Assembly (NCBI RefSeq): GCF_020595095.1
Contig: NZ_JAJDOP010000007.1
Coordinates: forward strand, 1 to 64,000
Reading direction: 5' to 3'
Source of the DNA: Microvirga rosea
GTDB lineage: Bacteria; Pseudomonadota; Alphaproteobacteria; Rhizobiales; Beijerinckiaceae
Length of the DNA: 64,000 bases
The notes under the pieces were generated by a model. The model saw nothing but the letters and a program-made list of their open reading frames with translations. It was not told where the DNA came from and did not search any database. Made by a program: the position numbers and the translations under genes. Below, in pieces: positions 46,063 through 54,917 of the stretch (the first letter of the stretch is position 1; every line of letters starts with the position of its first letter).

Positions 46063-46905
46063 ATGCTCCAGAACATTCGCAGCATCCTGATCGGGATTAC
46101 GGAAGAAGGCGAAGCCGAGGAACGCTCGTCCGCCCTGTCCTACGGGCTTTCGCTCGCCCGGCAGGCGGACGCCCATGTGACCGTCCAGGCTGCCTCCCTG
46201 AAGCTCACCTTGACCCATGCCTTCATCAGCGCCTTCGCCGAAGGGCTGGTGGCCGCCGAGAACCGCCGGCTCGATACCCTTGCACGCGCGGCCGCCGACT
46301 CGTCCCAGCGGGCCGCCGCCGCATCGGGAGTTACCTGCACCACGCAGGCGCCGCAGCTTGCCTATCCGGCTCTCATCAGGAGCTTCAGCTCCCTTGCCCG
46401 CGCCCATGATCTCACGGTCCTCGACGCAGAGCCGATTGCCCTGGCCGTCGACCGCGGACTGATCGAGGCCGTGCTCATGGACAGCGGGCGGCCTCTCGTC
46501 GTCGTGCCACAGGGTCGCGAAGCCTTCACGGCAGAGAGGATCGTCCTGGCGTGGGACGGCAGCGCCAAGGCGGCGCGTGCCCTCAACGACGCCCTGCCGT
46601 TCCTGCGGGCGGCAACGCAGGTCGAGCTGATCAGCGTCACGGGCGAGAAGGACCTGGAGCACACGGTGCCCGGTGCTGAGATCGCACCGCATCTCACCCG
46701 TCACGGCGTCACGGTGGATGTCCTGGCCCTGCCGGCCATGGATGGGGACGTGGCCGAGACCTTGCGCAACCATGCCCACCTGACGCGGGCCGACATGATC
46801 GTCATGGGTGCCTACGTCCATTCACGCCTGCGCGAAATGGTGCTCGGCGGCACGACGCAATCCCTGCTCAGGAACGCCCCGGTGCCCCTGTTCCTATCCT
46901 ACTGA
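46063..46905 (+). CDS. universal stress protein, two-domain type
   Basis: A cytosolic protein of 280 residues with two fused UspA domains. The second domain has the ATP-binding-like MGAYVHSRLREMVLGGTTQS near the C-terminus and VLAWDGSAKAARALNDALP at its start; the first is divergent. Such proteins are induced in stationary phase and hypoxia. GAGGGAGG precedes the ATG. It is followed by another Usp gene. Confidence 0.85.
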   Translation: MLQNIRSILIGITEEGEAEERSSALSYGLSLARQADAHVTVQAASLKLTLTHAFISAFAEGLVAAENRRLDTLARAAADSSQRAAAASGVTCTTQAPQLAYPALIRSFSSLARAHDLTVLDAEPIALAVDRGLIEAVLMDSGRPLVVVPQGREAFTAERIVLAWDGSAKAARALNDALPFLRAATQVELISVTGEKDLEHTVPGAEIAPHLTRHGVTVDVLALPAMDGDVAETLRNHAHLTRADMIVMGAYVHSRLREMVLGGTTQSLLRNAPVPLFLSY

Positions 46906-46953
46906 CCGGAGAGGCCCGGCATTCGCGCACACTCTTCACCGAGGGAGGTCCGC

Positions 46954-47391
46954 ATGTACAAGAACATCCTGATTGCCACCGACGGCTCGTCCCTGGCGGC
47001 CCGAGCCGTCGAACACGGGGTCAACCTCGCCAAGTCACTCGGTGCCAATGTCCTGCTCCTGACGGTCACCGAGCGCTTCCATGTCTTCGCGCTCGAGGCC
47101 GATCAGTTGGAGGAAACGTCGGACTCGTTCAGGGAGCACATGCGGAAGCAGGCCGAGCGCACCCTGTCGGAAGCGTCCGAGATCGCGCGCAACCTGGGTG
47201 TCGAGGCCACGACGCTTCAGATGGAGGACGACGCACCCTATCGGGCGATCATCCGCATGGCCGAGGATCACGTCTGCAACCTGATCGTCATGGCTTCGCA
47301 TGGACGCGGCGGGGTCTCGGCTCTCCTTCTCGGGAGCGAGACCATGAAGGTGCTCGCCCACTCGAACATTCCGGTCCTGGTCGTGCGGTAA
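46954..47391 (+). CDS. universal stress protein, single domain
   Basis: A 145-residue UspA-family protein starting MYKNILIATDGS, with the nucleotide-loop GxxG-type motif MASHGRGGVSALLLGS before the last strand, so ATP binding is likely. It ends 12 bp from the convergent cytochrome gene. Length is standard. Confidence 0.9.
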   Translation: MYKNILIATDGSSLAARAVEHGVNLAKSLGANVLLLTVTERFHVFALEADQLEETSDSFREHMRKQAERTLSEASEIARNLGVEATTLQMEDDAPYRAIIRMAEDHVCNLIVMASHGRGGVSALLLGSETMKVLAHSNIPVLVVR

Positions 47392-47403
47392 CGACGCCGG
47401 GTC

Positions 47404-47724
47404 CTACCCCTGGATGGAGTTCAGGTAGGCGATCAAGTCGTTGATCTGGGCGGGGTCGAGCTGGAACTGGGGCATGGACGGATGGCCTGTGGTGATGCCT
47501 TCGGCAAAGGCCTCGGCGAGGTCCTCGACGGGATAGCGCGTGTGCAGGGTCCGGAAGGGCGGTGCCTCCGGAATGGGACTGTCACCGAACCGTCCGATGG
47601 CATGGCACTGGGAGCAGTTCGTCTGCGCGAACGTGAACCCGCGCTGCACACGTCCCGATTGAGCCATGACGACCGACGAGGCGAAAGCGAAGAAAAAGCC
47701 CAAAAGCATGAGCCGCCTCATCAT
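47404..47724 (-). CDS. small soluble cytochrome c
   Basis: A periplasmic class I monoheme cytochrome of 106 residues. Signal peptide 1-22; heme-binding CSQCH (37-41) and the distal ligand Met84 in HPSMPQF. It could accept electrons from a dehydrogenase and pass them to an oxidase. Its ATG overlaps the stop of the gene before it (ATGA). Confidence 0.88.
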   Translation of the reverse strand: MMRRLMLLGFFFAFASSVVMAQSGRVQRGFTFAQTNCSQCHAIGRFGDSPIPEAPPFRTLHTRYPVEDLAEAFAEGITTGHPSMPQFQLDPAQINDLIAYLNSIQG

Positions 47725-48125
47725 CGATGCTCCCCTGCCCTGCCGCGTTCCGCTGGCGTCACCGAGACGACCTGGAACGTAAAGGGCTTCCCATCATCGT
47801 CCTCGATGGTGATGTATTCGCCTTCGGCAAAACGGTGCTGATGCAAGCGATAGCCCGCCTCTTCGTCGCCGAGCCGGCCCTGGTTATAGTCGATCATCCA
47901 GGTCGCTCCGCCGGCTCCGCCGGGCCTGTGGACCAGGACACCCTGACGCTCGCCTTCATTCACCCAGAAGCGGCGGACCCGGCAGTGATCTCGTTTCACT
48001 GCCCATTCGTCCTGATCGAGATGCCCCTCCGCATCGAGCGGCGCAGTGATGTCGTAGCCGTAACGGGAACTTCCCTCGGGAAACTGCTTGTTGCGGGCCA
48101 AGTGTAGCGTGACGTGATGGAGCAT
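47721..48125 (-). CDS. conserved protein coupled to cytochrome c
   Basis: A 134-residue soluble protein with no signal peptide. It begins MLHHVTLHLARNKQFPEGS and is rich in charged and aromatic residues (GYRLHQHRFAEGEYITIEDD), suggesting a small beta fold. ATG 48125 has GGGAGGG six bases upstream; the extra 39 codons upstream are not used because they cross the promoter. It is the first gene of a pair with the cytochrome and lies behind the FixK box at 48207. No named family is recognised. Confidence 0.6.
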   Translation of the reverse strand: MLHHVTLHLARNKQFPEGSSRYGYDITAPLDAEGHLDQDEWAVKRDHCRVRRFWVNEGERQGVLVHRPGGAGGATWMIDYNQGRLGDEEAGYRLHQHRFAEGEYITIEDDDGKPFTFQVVSVTPAERGRAGEHR

Positions 48126-48206
48126 CGGTCCCTCCCCGATATGGCCGCATCTTTCAATAGGACATGCCATTGTGGCAGAGCTTAGGGAGGTCCGCGCACT
48201 GCCACC

Positions 48207-48220
48207 TTGATCCTGATCAA
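48207..48220. promoter_or_regulatory. FixK/FNR-type box
   Basis: TTGAT-CCTG-ATCAA is a perfect palindrome. On the minus strand a -10-like TAAGCT (48180-48185) lies at the right distance, giving a start about 47 bp before the gene at 48125. It should activate the 48125-cytochrome pair. Confidence 0.75.
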
Positions 48221-48258
48221 CAAGCAGCAGGACTGGGATCACAAAAATCGATCCGAGG

Positions 48259-49854
48259 CTATTCGCGGGCTCCGTCCCTTAGGGCTTCTCTGATGCGCCG
48301 GATGATGACTCCCTTCGCGTTCCTGCCGGCCGCCACCTCCATGGCGTCGTTGATTTCGAGAAGCAGCTCTGCGTAGTCGTTGTGCCAGTCTCGATGGCCC
48401 GCGCTCGCGGCCGGCAGGCGCTCCTCATGGCGTTCGATCTGGACCGCTCGATCTCCCGCCAGATCATAGACATCGTCGATCTCCGGGATGATGGCCCCGG
48501 GCACGCGCTCGAGGTCGGCGAGGGACGCTTGCAGCGCCTTGAGGGGTGGATCCTCTCCATGCACGAGAAAGACCCCGCGCAGGACCGGGAGGCGCTCAGC
48601 GAGCCAGGCCTTCAGCTCGGGCCCGTCCGCATGCCCGGAGTAGAGGTCGAGCGTCCGCATGCGGGCACGCACCTTCACCTCCTCACCGTGGATCCGGACC
48701 TTCGAGGCGCCGTCCTGAAGGATACGTCCGAGTGTTCCCTGCGCCTGGAAGCCCACGAAGAGAACGGTGGCCTCGTCGCGCCAGAGCCAGGCCTTCAGGT
48801 GATGCCGGATCCGGCCCGCCTCGCACATGCCGCTCGCCGCGATGATGATGTGGAAGCTATGGATGCGGTCGATGGCCTTGCTCTGCTCGACGCTCTCGGT
48901 GAAACGGACCCAGCGGGACTCGAGCGCCTGCACCAGGTCGGCGCCGTTCCTGAGTTCCCCCGCATGCCGCTTGAAGATGGCGCTGGCCTTGGATGCCAGG
49001 GGTGAGTCGATGAAGATCGGGATATCTGGCAGTTCACCCGCTTCCATCAATTCCATGAGATCGACGAGAAGCTCCTGCGTCCTCTCGACCGCGAAGGACG
49101 GAATGAGCAACACCCCGCTCGGATGCATGGCCGCGCGGACCTCGTCGCGCAGCATCCAGCGGCGGTGTTCGATGGTGGTGCCGGCCCGGTCCGTATCGCC
49201 ATAGGTGGACTCGAGGAGGACGTAATCGAGGTCCCTCGGGCCGTCCGGGTCCGGTTGCAGGAGCTTGTGGTCAGGGCCGATATCGCCGGAGAACAGGAGG
49301 CGCGTCGGCTTCCCGTCCTCGCCATGCGTCACCTCCATCTCGATGGAGGCCGAGCCCAGAAGATGACCCGCATTCCAGTAGCGGGCCCGGACACCGGGAG
49401 CGACATCCTGCCATTGGCCGTAAGCCACTGGCCGGAACTGCGTGAGGGACGCGACGGCATCCTCCTCCGTGTAGATCGGGGACACTGTCTCTCGCCCGCG
49501 GCGGCGGTTGCGGCGGTTGAGTTGGTCCACCTCCATTTCCTGGATGTAGCCGGAATCCGGCAGCATGATGGACGCAAGATCGGCCGTTCCGGCCGTTGCG
49601 TAGATCGGGCCGTCGAACCCGGCCTTCACGAGCTTCGGCACGAGGCCGCTGTGATCGATGTGGGCGTGGGTGAGACAGAGCGCGTCGATCCCTGCGGCGC
49701 GGAAGGGAAAATGCTGATAATTGAGTTCCCTTTCCTCTTTTGATCCTTGAAACATGCCGCAATCAACCAAGACGCGAGCTGCCTCCGTCTCGAGCATGTA
49801 GCAGGATCCCGTCACGGTTCGGGCGGCGCCGTGGAAGTGAAGGCGAAACGACAA
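48259..49854 (-). CDS. metallo-beta-lactamase fold RNA-processing type hydrolase
   Basis: A 531-residue beta-CASP/MBL protein. The metal motif HAHIDHSG (His63, His65, Asp67, His68) and further ligands in WNAGHLLGSASIEM, FSGDIG and FLVHGE are present, with the beta-CASP insert (IPSFAVERTQELL, SGMCEAGRIRHHL). Relatives are exonuclease- or CPSF-like RNases; the substrate is unproven. It is minus-strand, divergent from the DUF1003 gene. Confidence 0.85.
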   Translation of the reverse strand: MSFRLHFHGAARTVTGSCYMLETEAARVLVDCGMFQGSKEERELNYQHFPFRAAGIDALCLTHAHIDHSGLVPKLVKAGFDGPIYATAGTADLASIMLPDSGYIQEMEVDQLNRRNRRRGRETVSPIYTEEDAVASLTQFRPVAYGQWQDVAPGVRARYWNAGHLLGSASIEMEVTHGEDGKPTRLLFSGDIGPDHKLLQPDPDGPRDLDYVLLESTYGDTDRAGTTIEHRRWMLRDEVRAAMHPSGVLLIPSFAVERTQELLVDLMELMEAGELPDIPIFIDSPLASKASAIFKRHAGELRNGADLVQALESRWVRFTESVEQSKAIDRIHSFHIIIAASGMCEAGRIRHHLKAWLWRDEATVLFVGFQAQGTLGRILQDGASKVRIHGEEVKVRARMRTLDLYSGHADGPELKAWLAERLPVLRGVFLVHGEDPPLKALQASLADLERVPGAIIPEIDDVYDLAGDRAVQIERHEERLPAASAGHRDWHNDYAELLLEINDAMEVAAGRNAKGVIIRRIREALRDGARE

Positions 49855-49929
49855 GGGAACCTCCTGGATACGAGGAAGCGTCGAGCGTGGAGAGTCGCAC
49901 CTTGGTACACCCCCGTCGAGCCGCTAGGT

Positions 49930-49943
49930 TTGATCCATGCCAA
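49930..49943. promoter_or_regulatory. weak FixK-type box
   Basis: TTG-N8-CAA (TTGATCCATGCCAA) keeps one perfect half and a poorer one. It lies 75 bp before the MBL gene start, like the other boxes here, but also close before the DUF1003 ATG. I rate it as suggestive only. Confidence 0.35.
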
Positions 49944-49961
49944 ACCAACGGAACGGCGATC

Positions 49962-50657
49962 ATGACCTCGCACGCAGCGCCATCCAACGACATCTGCCCC
50001 ATCACAGGCAAGACCTACCCCCGAAGAGACTTTTTCGTCGTCGATCACTTACATCCGGCTCTCGCCGAGAGGATCCGCCAGGACCATCCGGATCTGGCTG
50101 CCGACAGTCGCATAAGCCGGGCAGCGATCGACCAGTACCGCCTACGCTATGTTGAAGAACTGCTCCGCCAGGAACGCGGCGAGCTTACCAAGCTTGACAG
50201 CGAGGTCGCCCGCAGCCTTGCCGAGGGCAGCATGGTCTCGGCCAATGTCGAAGAGAGCTTTGATGAGAAGCGCACCTTGGGAGAGCGGCTGTCGGACGGG
50301 CTTGCCACATTCGGCGGCAGTTGGCCGTTTCTCATCTTCTTCGCCCTGGCACTTGGTGTGTGGATCACCATCAATGTCGCGCGTGGGCCGGAGGCATTCG
50401 ATCCTTACCCCTACATCCTCCTGAACCTGCTTCTGTCCTGCCTCGCGGCCGTTCAGGCCCCGATCATCATGATGAGCCAGAGGCGCCAGGAGTCGAAGGA
50501 TCGGCTGCGCTCCCTGAATGACTATCAAGTCAACCTGAAGGCGGAGCTCGAGATCCGGCACCTGCACGAGAAGATCGATCACCTGATCACGCGGCAATGG
50601 GAGCGGCTCGCGGAAATCCAGGAACTCCAGATCGAGCTCTTGCAGGAGCGCCGCTGA
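49962..50657 (+). CDS. DUF1003 membrane protein
   Basis: A 231-residue protein of the DUF1003 type. It opens with a CPITGKTYPRRD segment, has a long charged helical stretch, then two membrane segments (about 112-134 and 147-165), with the diagnostic FGGSWPF and YPYILLNLLLSCLAAVQAPI sequences, and ends in a cytosolic helix HEKIDHLITRQWERL. The function is unknown; such proteins often accompany stress genes. The 74 upstream codons of the frame lie in the promoter region and are excluded. Confidence 0.75.
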   Translation: MTSHAAPSNDICPITGKTYPRRDFFVVDHLHPALAERIRQDHPDLAADSRISRAAIDQYRLRYVEELLRQERGELTKLDSEVARSLAEGSMVSANVEESFDEKRTLGERLSDGLATFGGSWPFLIFFALALGVWITINVARGPEAFDPYPYILLNLLLSCLAAVQAPIIMMSQRRQESKDRLRSLNDYQVNLKAELEIRHLHEKIDHLITRQWERLAEIQELQIELLQERR

Positions 50658-50702
50658 GCGTGGATCGAGTCTACGACAATGGACGCAGGGTGCTCCCGAA
50701 CA

Positions 50703-51287
50703 CTACCGCGCCCTCTTGCCGAGGCGGCGCATGGCCTCGATCCATGCCATTCGCTTGCCGTCGCCCATGCCCTCGATCATGCCGATGAGCGTGTGGCGGT
50801 TCGGGCCGATGCCGACCAAGGACAGGATGCTGCGTTTGAGGCTCCTGAGGCCGTGCGCCCCGAAGTACCATCGATATGCAAAGGCGGGCATGCCCATGGT
50901 TACCACGATGCGCGAAGAGCGTCCTTTGAGCGCGGTCCTCCAACTGCTGCCCGCTCCGGCACCGCCCGTCATGAAGGCGGGCCGCAGGGCCTGCTCCAAG
51001 AAGCCCTTGAGGAGCGCGGGCATCCCTCCCAGCCACAAGGGATGGATGATCACGAGGTGCTCGGCCCAGGCCATCGTCCGCTGGGCCTCCGCAATGGCGG
51101 CCGGCGGCGCGGCGCTGTCCCAATCGGCCTTCGAGCGCAGCACAGGGAAGTCGAGATCGGCGACTGGAATGAACCGGACCTGATGACCGCCGTGGAAGGC
51201 TCCTTCCGCGTAGGCGTCCGCCAGCACATGACAGAAGTGTCCGTCTCCGGACGTGGGATGGCCCTGGATGATGGCGATGCGCGTCAT
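50703..51287 (-). CDS. flavodoxin-fold NAD(P)H oxidoreductase
   Basis: A 194-residue flavodoxin-fold quinone reductase-type protein: IIQGHPTSGDGHFCHVLA at the N-terminus binds FMN phosphate, and IIHPLWLGGMPALLKGFLEQ is typical of NQO/KefF-like enzymes. It would reduce quinones or similar acceptors with NAD(P)H. ATG 51287 overlaps the stop of the P-type ATPase (ATGA); upstream codons are not used. Confidence 0.8.
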   Translation of the reverse strand: MTRIAIIQGHPTSGDGHFCHVLADAYAEGAFHGGHQVRFIPVADLDFPVLRSKADWDSAAPPAAIAEAQRTMAWAEHLVIIHPLWLGGMPALLKGFLEQALRPAFMTGGAGAGSSWRTALKGRSSRIVVTMGMPAFAYRWYFGAHGLRSLKRSILSLVGIGPNRHTLIGMIEGMGDGKRMAWIEAMRRLGKRAR

Positions 51288-53881
51288 GCCGCTGTCCTTT
51301 GCTCGTTGCGTGGCACCGACACCGCCCTGAGCCGCTTGGCGCCTCCGTACCAACCGCCTGCCAGGACCGCGATCGTCAGGGCTGCTGCCAACCATGAGAG
51401 GCTCGGCGGCGCCAGGCGAAGAATGGCGGCAAGGGGTGGGACGTAAAGGACCACGGCGACGATCGCCGCAGCCGCGACCCCGATCACCCAGAAGGCAATC
51501 CTGCTACGGTCGAAGAACGAGGTTTCCGGCTCCGCGGCGTCGGCGAATGCCAGCACCAGGTTGCCGACAACCAGGGCGACGAACGCCGAGGCCCGCGCCT
51601 GCGTCTCTGGGATGCCGTCACTCAGCGCCCACGCATAGAGGCCGAGAACGGCTCCGAGAACCACGGCACCCTGGACGAACCCGAGCACGATCTGGGAGAT
51701 GCCGAAGAGTGGCTCGGTCGGAGGACGCGGCGGCCTCTCCATTGCGTGCCGTTCACTCGGCTCGCCTTCGAAGGCGAGCGAGCAGACCGGGTCGATCACG
51801 AGTTCCAGCAGGATCACGTGCATCGGGTACAGGATCGGCGGCAGGCCCATGATGAGCGGCAGCAGGGCCAGCCCGGCGATCGGCACGTGGACCGCCGTCA
51901 CGTAGATCAGCGCCTTGCGCAGGTTCATGAAGATGCGCCGTCCGAGCCGCACGCCGCCGATGATCGAGGCAAACCGATCATCGAGAAGGACGAGGTCCGC
52001 TGCCTCCCGGGCCACATCCGTGCCGCGCTGCCCCATGGCGATGCCGATGTGGCCGGCCTCGAGGGCCGGCGCGTCGTTGACGCCGTCCCCGGTCATGGCG
52101 ACGATCTCGCCGTTGGCTTTCAGCGCCTCGACCAGGGCAAGCTTCTGCTCCGGCATGATGCGCGCGAACACCCGGATCCGCCGGACCCGCTCGCGCAGGC
52201 CTTCCGCGTCGAGTTCGGCGATCTCCCGTCCGGTGAGCACGCCGGCGCCCGTATCGATCCCGGCATGGCGAGCGATCTCCAGGGCCGTGGCCGGGTAGTC
52301 GCCCGTGATCATCGCAACAGTGATCCCGGCCCGTGTCGCCTCGGCGACGGCCTGGGGAACATCGGGCCGCACTGGATCCGCGAAGCCTACGAGGCCTTCA
52401 AAGGCGAACGCCAAATCCTCGGGAGCCGACGCACGGTTCCTGTCCTCGTGCGCCGATGCCACGCCGAGAACCCGCAGGCCGCGGCTCGCGAGGCCCTTAA
52501 CCACGGCGTCCGTCGCGGCCCGTTCGTCATCGCTCATGCGGCAGAGACGGAAGACCGCCTCCGGTGCGCCTTTCGCGGCATACAGAACGCCGCCCATCGC
52601 GTCCGGCCAGACCTGGATGAACGCCAGAAGCTCGGGACGGAGCGGATAGCTGCGAAGTGGGGGCCCTGACCTGTCCGTCTCGCCGGGCAGCCGCTCCGCC
52701 ATCGCGTGGACGGCGCGGTCCATCGGGTCGACGGGACGGATGGCCGAAGCCAAGGCGGCCACCCGAAGCGTCTGCTCCATGGATTCGGGTAGCCCGGTGC
52801 CGCCCTCAAGCTCCTGAACCCTGCCGTCCCGCCAGATCGTGGTGAGAGCCATCCGGTTCTCGGTCAGCGTCCCGGTCTTGTCGACGCACAGGAACGTGGC
52901 TGCGCCCAGGGTCTCGATCACCGCGGCACGGCGCACGAGCACGTTGTGCCGGGCGAGGCGGAAGGCTCCGAGCGCCATGAAGATCGCCAGCACCATCGGG
53001 AACTCCTCCGGCAGCAGCGCGATGGCCAGCGTGATGCCGGACAACGTGCCGCCGATCCAGTCGTCGCGCAGCACGCCGTATGCCACGGCAACGATGACGC
53101 AGAATGCAAGCGCAAGGATCCCGAGTTTGGCGACGAGCGCGCCAGTCGTCTTCTGTAGAAGCGTCGGCTCATCCTCGATGGCGGCCAGCGAGGCGCCGAT
53201 GCGCCCCAGCCGCGTCGAGGGACCGGTGCGCAGGATATGAACCATGCCCTGCCCACGTACGTTCAGGGTTCCGCCGAACAGGTAGGGCGTGTCATCTCCC
53301 CCCGGCTCGGGATCGCCAGCCTGGTCCACGTCGGCCGCTACCGCACGTTTGGACACCGGCACGGACTCGCCGGTGAGGGCGGACTCGTCGACCGTCAGCG
53401 CGTCGCCCGCGATCAGGAGACCATCGGCCGGCAGACGCTCCCCCTCTCCGACGAGGACGAGATCGCCCGGCACGACCTCGCGCACCGGGACGCGCCGCTC
53501 GGTCCCGCCGCGGACCACCCGGGCGAAGGGCTCGGCCAGCTCGCGCAGGGCTGCAAGAGCCCGCTCGCTCCTTGCCTCTTGCAGCACCACCAGACCGATC
53601 GTCACGACGGCCCCGGCCGTCATGAACAGGCCTTCCCCGATGTCGCCGACCACCAGGTAGAGTCCCGCGGCGGCCAGCAGAAGCAGGAACATCGGCTCGC
53701 GCAGGATGCCGCGGGCAATGTCGACCAAGCCGCGGGAGCGCGTCCCCGCGACCGCATTGGGTCCATGGCGCGCGAGGCGGTGCTGCGCCTCGGCCTCGTC
53801 GAGGCCCGTCAATCCCGCAGGTGCGACCGTCGCGGTATCCGCGTCATGGCCACTCGGTGCGGTTTGCGCATGAACGGCCAT
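51284..53881 (-). CDS. cation-transporting P-type ATPase
   Basis: An 865-residue P-type ATPase with about ten membrane segments. The phosphorylation site is Asp334 in DKTGTLTENRM; also TGESVPVSKR, MTGDYPATALEI and TGDGVNDAPAL. The membrane-4 motif is PEEFP, seen in P2-type Ca2+/Mn2+-like pumps, so ion specificity is not fixed. GGGAG precedes the ATG. It is in an operon with the Usp upstream (27 bp) and the quinone reductase downstream. Confidence 0.88.
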   Translation of the reverse strand: MAVHAQTAPSGHDADTATVAPAGLTGLDEAEAQHRLARHGPNAVAGTRSRGLVDIARGILREPMFLLLLAAAGLYLVVGDIGEGLFMTAGAVVTIGLVVLQEARSERALAALRELAEPFARVVRGGTERRVPVREVVPGDLVLVGEGERLPADGLLIAGDALTVDESALTGESVPVSKRAVAADVDQAGDPEPGGDDTPYLFGGTLNVRGQGMVHILRTGPSTRLGRIGASLAAIEDEPTLLQKTTGALVAKLGILALAFCVIVAVAYGVLRDDWIGGTLSGITLAIALLPEEFPMVLAIFMALGAFRLARHNVLVRRAAVIETLGAATFLCVDKTGTLTENRMALTTIWRDGRVQELEGGTGLPESMEQTLRVAALASAIRPVDPMDRAVHAMAERLPGETDRSGPPLRSYPLRPELLAFIQVWPDAMGGVLYAAKGAPEAVFRLCRMSDDERAATDAVVKGLASRGLRVLGVASAHEDRNRASAPEDLAFAFEGLVGFADPVRPDVPQAVAEATRAGITVAMITGDYPATALEIARHAGIDTGAGVLTGREIAELDAEGLRERVRRIRVFARIMPEQKLALVEALKANGEIVAMTGDGVNDAPALEAGHIGIAMGQRGTDVAREAADLVLLDDRFASIIGGVRLGRRIFMNLRKALIYVTAVHVPIAGLALLPLIMGLPPILYPMHVILLELVIDPVCSLAFEGEPSERHAMERPPRPPTEPLFGISQIVLGFVQGAVVLGAVLGLYAWALSDGIPETQARASAFVALVVGNLVLAFADAAEPETSFFDRSRIAFWVIGVAAAAIVAVVLYVPPLAAILRLAPPSLSWLAAALTIAVLAGGWYGGAKRLRAVSVPRNEQRTAA

Positions 53882-53908
53882 GTCCGCTCCCGGCTGGAAG
53901 GATCCGCC

Positions 53909-54742
53909 TCAATGGGCCACCAGGACCGGGCTTTCCGATGCGGTCAACATGTCCCGCGTCGCGCCGCCGAACACCTGCTCCCTCAGGCGGGTGTGGCCAT
54001 AGGCGCCCATGAGGACGAGGTCCGCGGAAATGCGGCGCGCCTCCTCGAGGATGACGTCGGCGACGGAGCGATTCCGGCTGTCAGCGGTGACGACCTCCGC
54101 GACGACATTGTGGTGGGCGAGATGGGCCTTCACCTCCGCGTAGGGCTCCGCATCCGCCGGAGGATCCACGACCAGGACGACTACTCGAGCTGCCTGCTCG
54201 ATGAAGTCCAGCCCCTCGCGCAAGGCTCGGGCCGCCTCGCGGCTGCCGTTCCAGGCGACCAGCACGGACTGGATCGGCCCCTGCCGGCGGCGACCGGGCG
54301 GCACGAGCAGGAGCGCACGCCCACTGCCGAAGAGCACCGCCTCCACCAGGTCAGGCCAGACCGCTGTTCCGGCCCCGCCATAGGGGCGCGTGGCGATGAA
54401 GAGGTCGGAGCAACGGGCCTGGTCGACGACCTTCCCGGACAAGGCACCGAACGTCTCGTCGAACCGGCGCAGCTCGCTCGGCACCTGAAGGCCGGCAAGC
54501 CGCTCCGTCAGCCGCCGGGCCGTGGCATCACCGTCCTTCAGGGCTTGATCCTGTAGCTCGGTCAGAACCTGGATCGCGGCCGCTCCGCCATCCATGGGCA
54601 TGGCGACCGTGAGGTCAGGAAGTTGGTTGGTGAAGAGCCCGATCAGATGAGCGCGCCCAGGTGTCGCGAGGGCCTGCCCGTGTTCCAGCCGGATCTCGTC
54701 TTCGGGACTTCCATCGAGATGCACCATGATGTCCTTGATCAT
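53909..54742 (-). CDS. universal stress protein, two-domain type
   Basis: A 277-residue fusion of two UspA domains. The C-terminal one has the nucleotide-binding MGAYGHTRLREQVFGGATRD, the N-terminal one starts MIKDIMVHLDGS. It is first in the minus-strand operon Usp-P-ATPase-oxidoreductase, below the box at 54828-54841, and divergent from phaC. Confidence 0.85.
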   Translation of the reverse strand: MIKDIMVHLDGSPEDEIRLEHGQALATPGRAHLIGLFTNQLPDLTVAMPMDGGAAAIQVLTELQDQALKDGDATARRLTERLAGLQVPSELRRFDETFGALSGKVVDQARCSDLFIATRPYGGAGTAVWPDLVEAVLFGSGRALLLVPPGRRRQGPIQSVLVAWNGSREAARALREGLDFIEQAARVVVLVVDPPADAEPYAEVKAHLAHHNVVAEVVTADSRNRSVADVILEEARRISADLVLMGAYGHTRLREQVFGGATRDMLTASESPVLVAH

Positions 54743-54827
54743 CGCTCTCTCCCTCTGCGTGCCTGGACACAGCCGTCGTGCCGAAGCGACTATCGATCAT
54801 CATGTAGTCGAAATCGGGGTGGATGCT

Positions 54828-54841
54828 TTGATCTGACGCAA
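54828..54841. promoter_or_regulatory. FixK-type box between Usp and phaC
   Basis: TTG-N8-CAA (TTGATCTGACGCAA) fits the FixK2 pattern TTG(A/C)-N6-(T/G)CAA. On the plus strand a good -10 TTTAAT lies at 54862-54867, giving a start about 42 bp before phaC. On the minus strand the Usp start is 86 bp away. One box could drive both. Confidence 0.6.
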
Positions 54842-54917
54842 TTCGCCTGAGATCGCTCGGATTTAATGTCGAGTGATCCACCGACCTCGGCACGCGGGGT
54901 CAAGCCCGGAGGCTGCA

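Noticed and set aside
47432..47445. ATCAA-N4-TTGAT inside the cytochrome c gene
   Set aside because: The halves are in everted order, which does not match the FNR/FixK site, and it lies in coding sequence.
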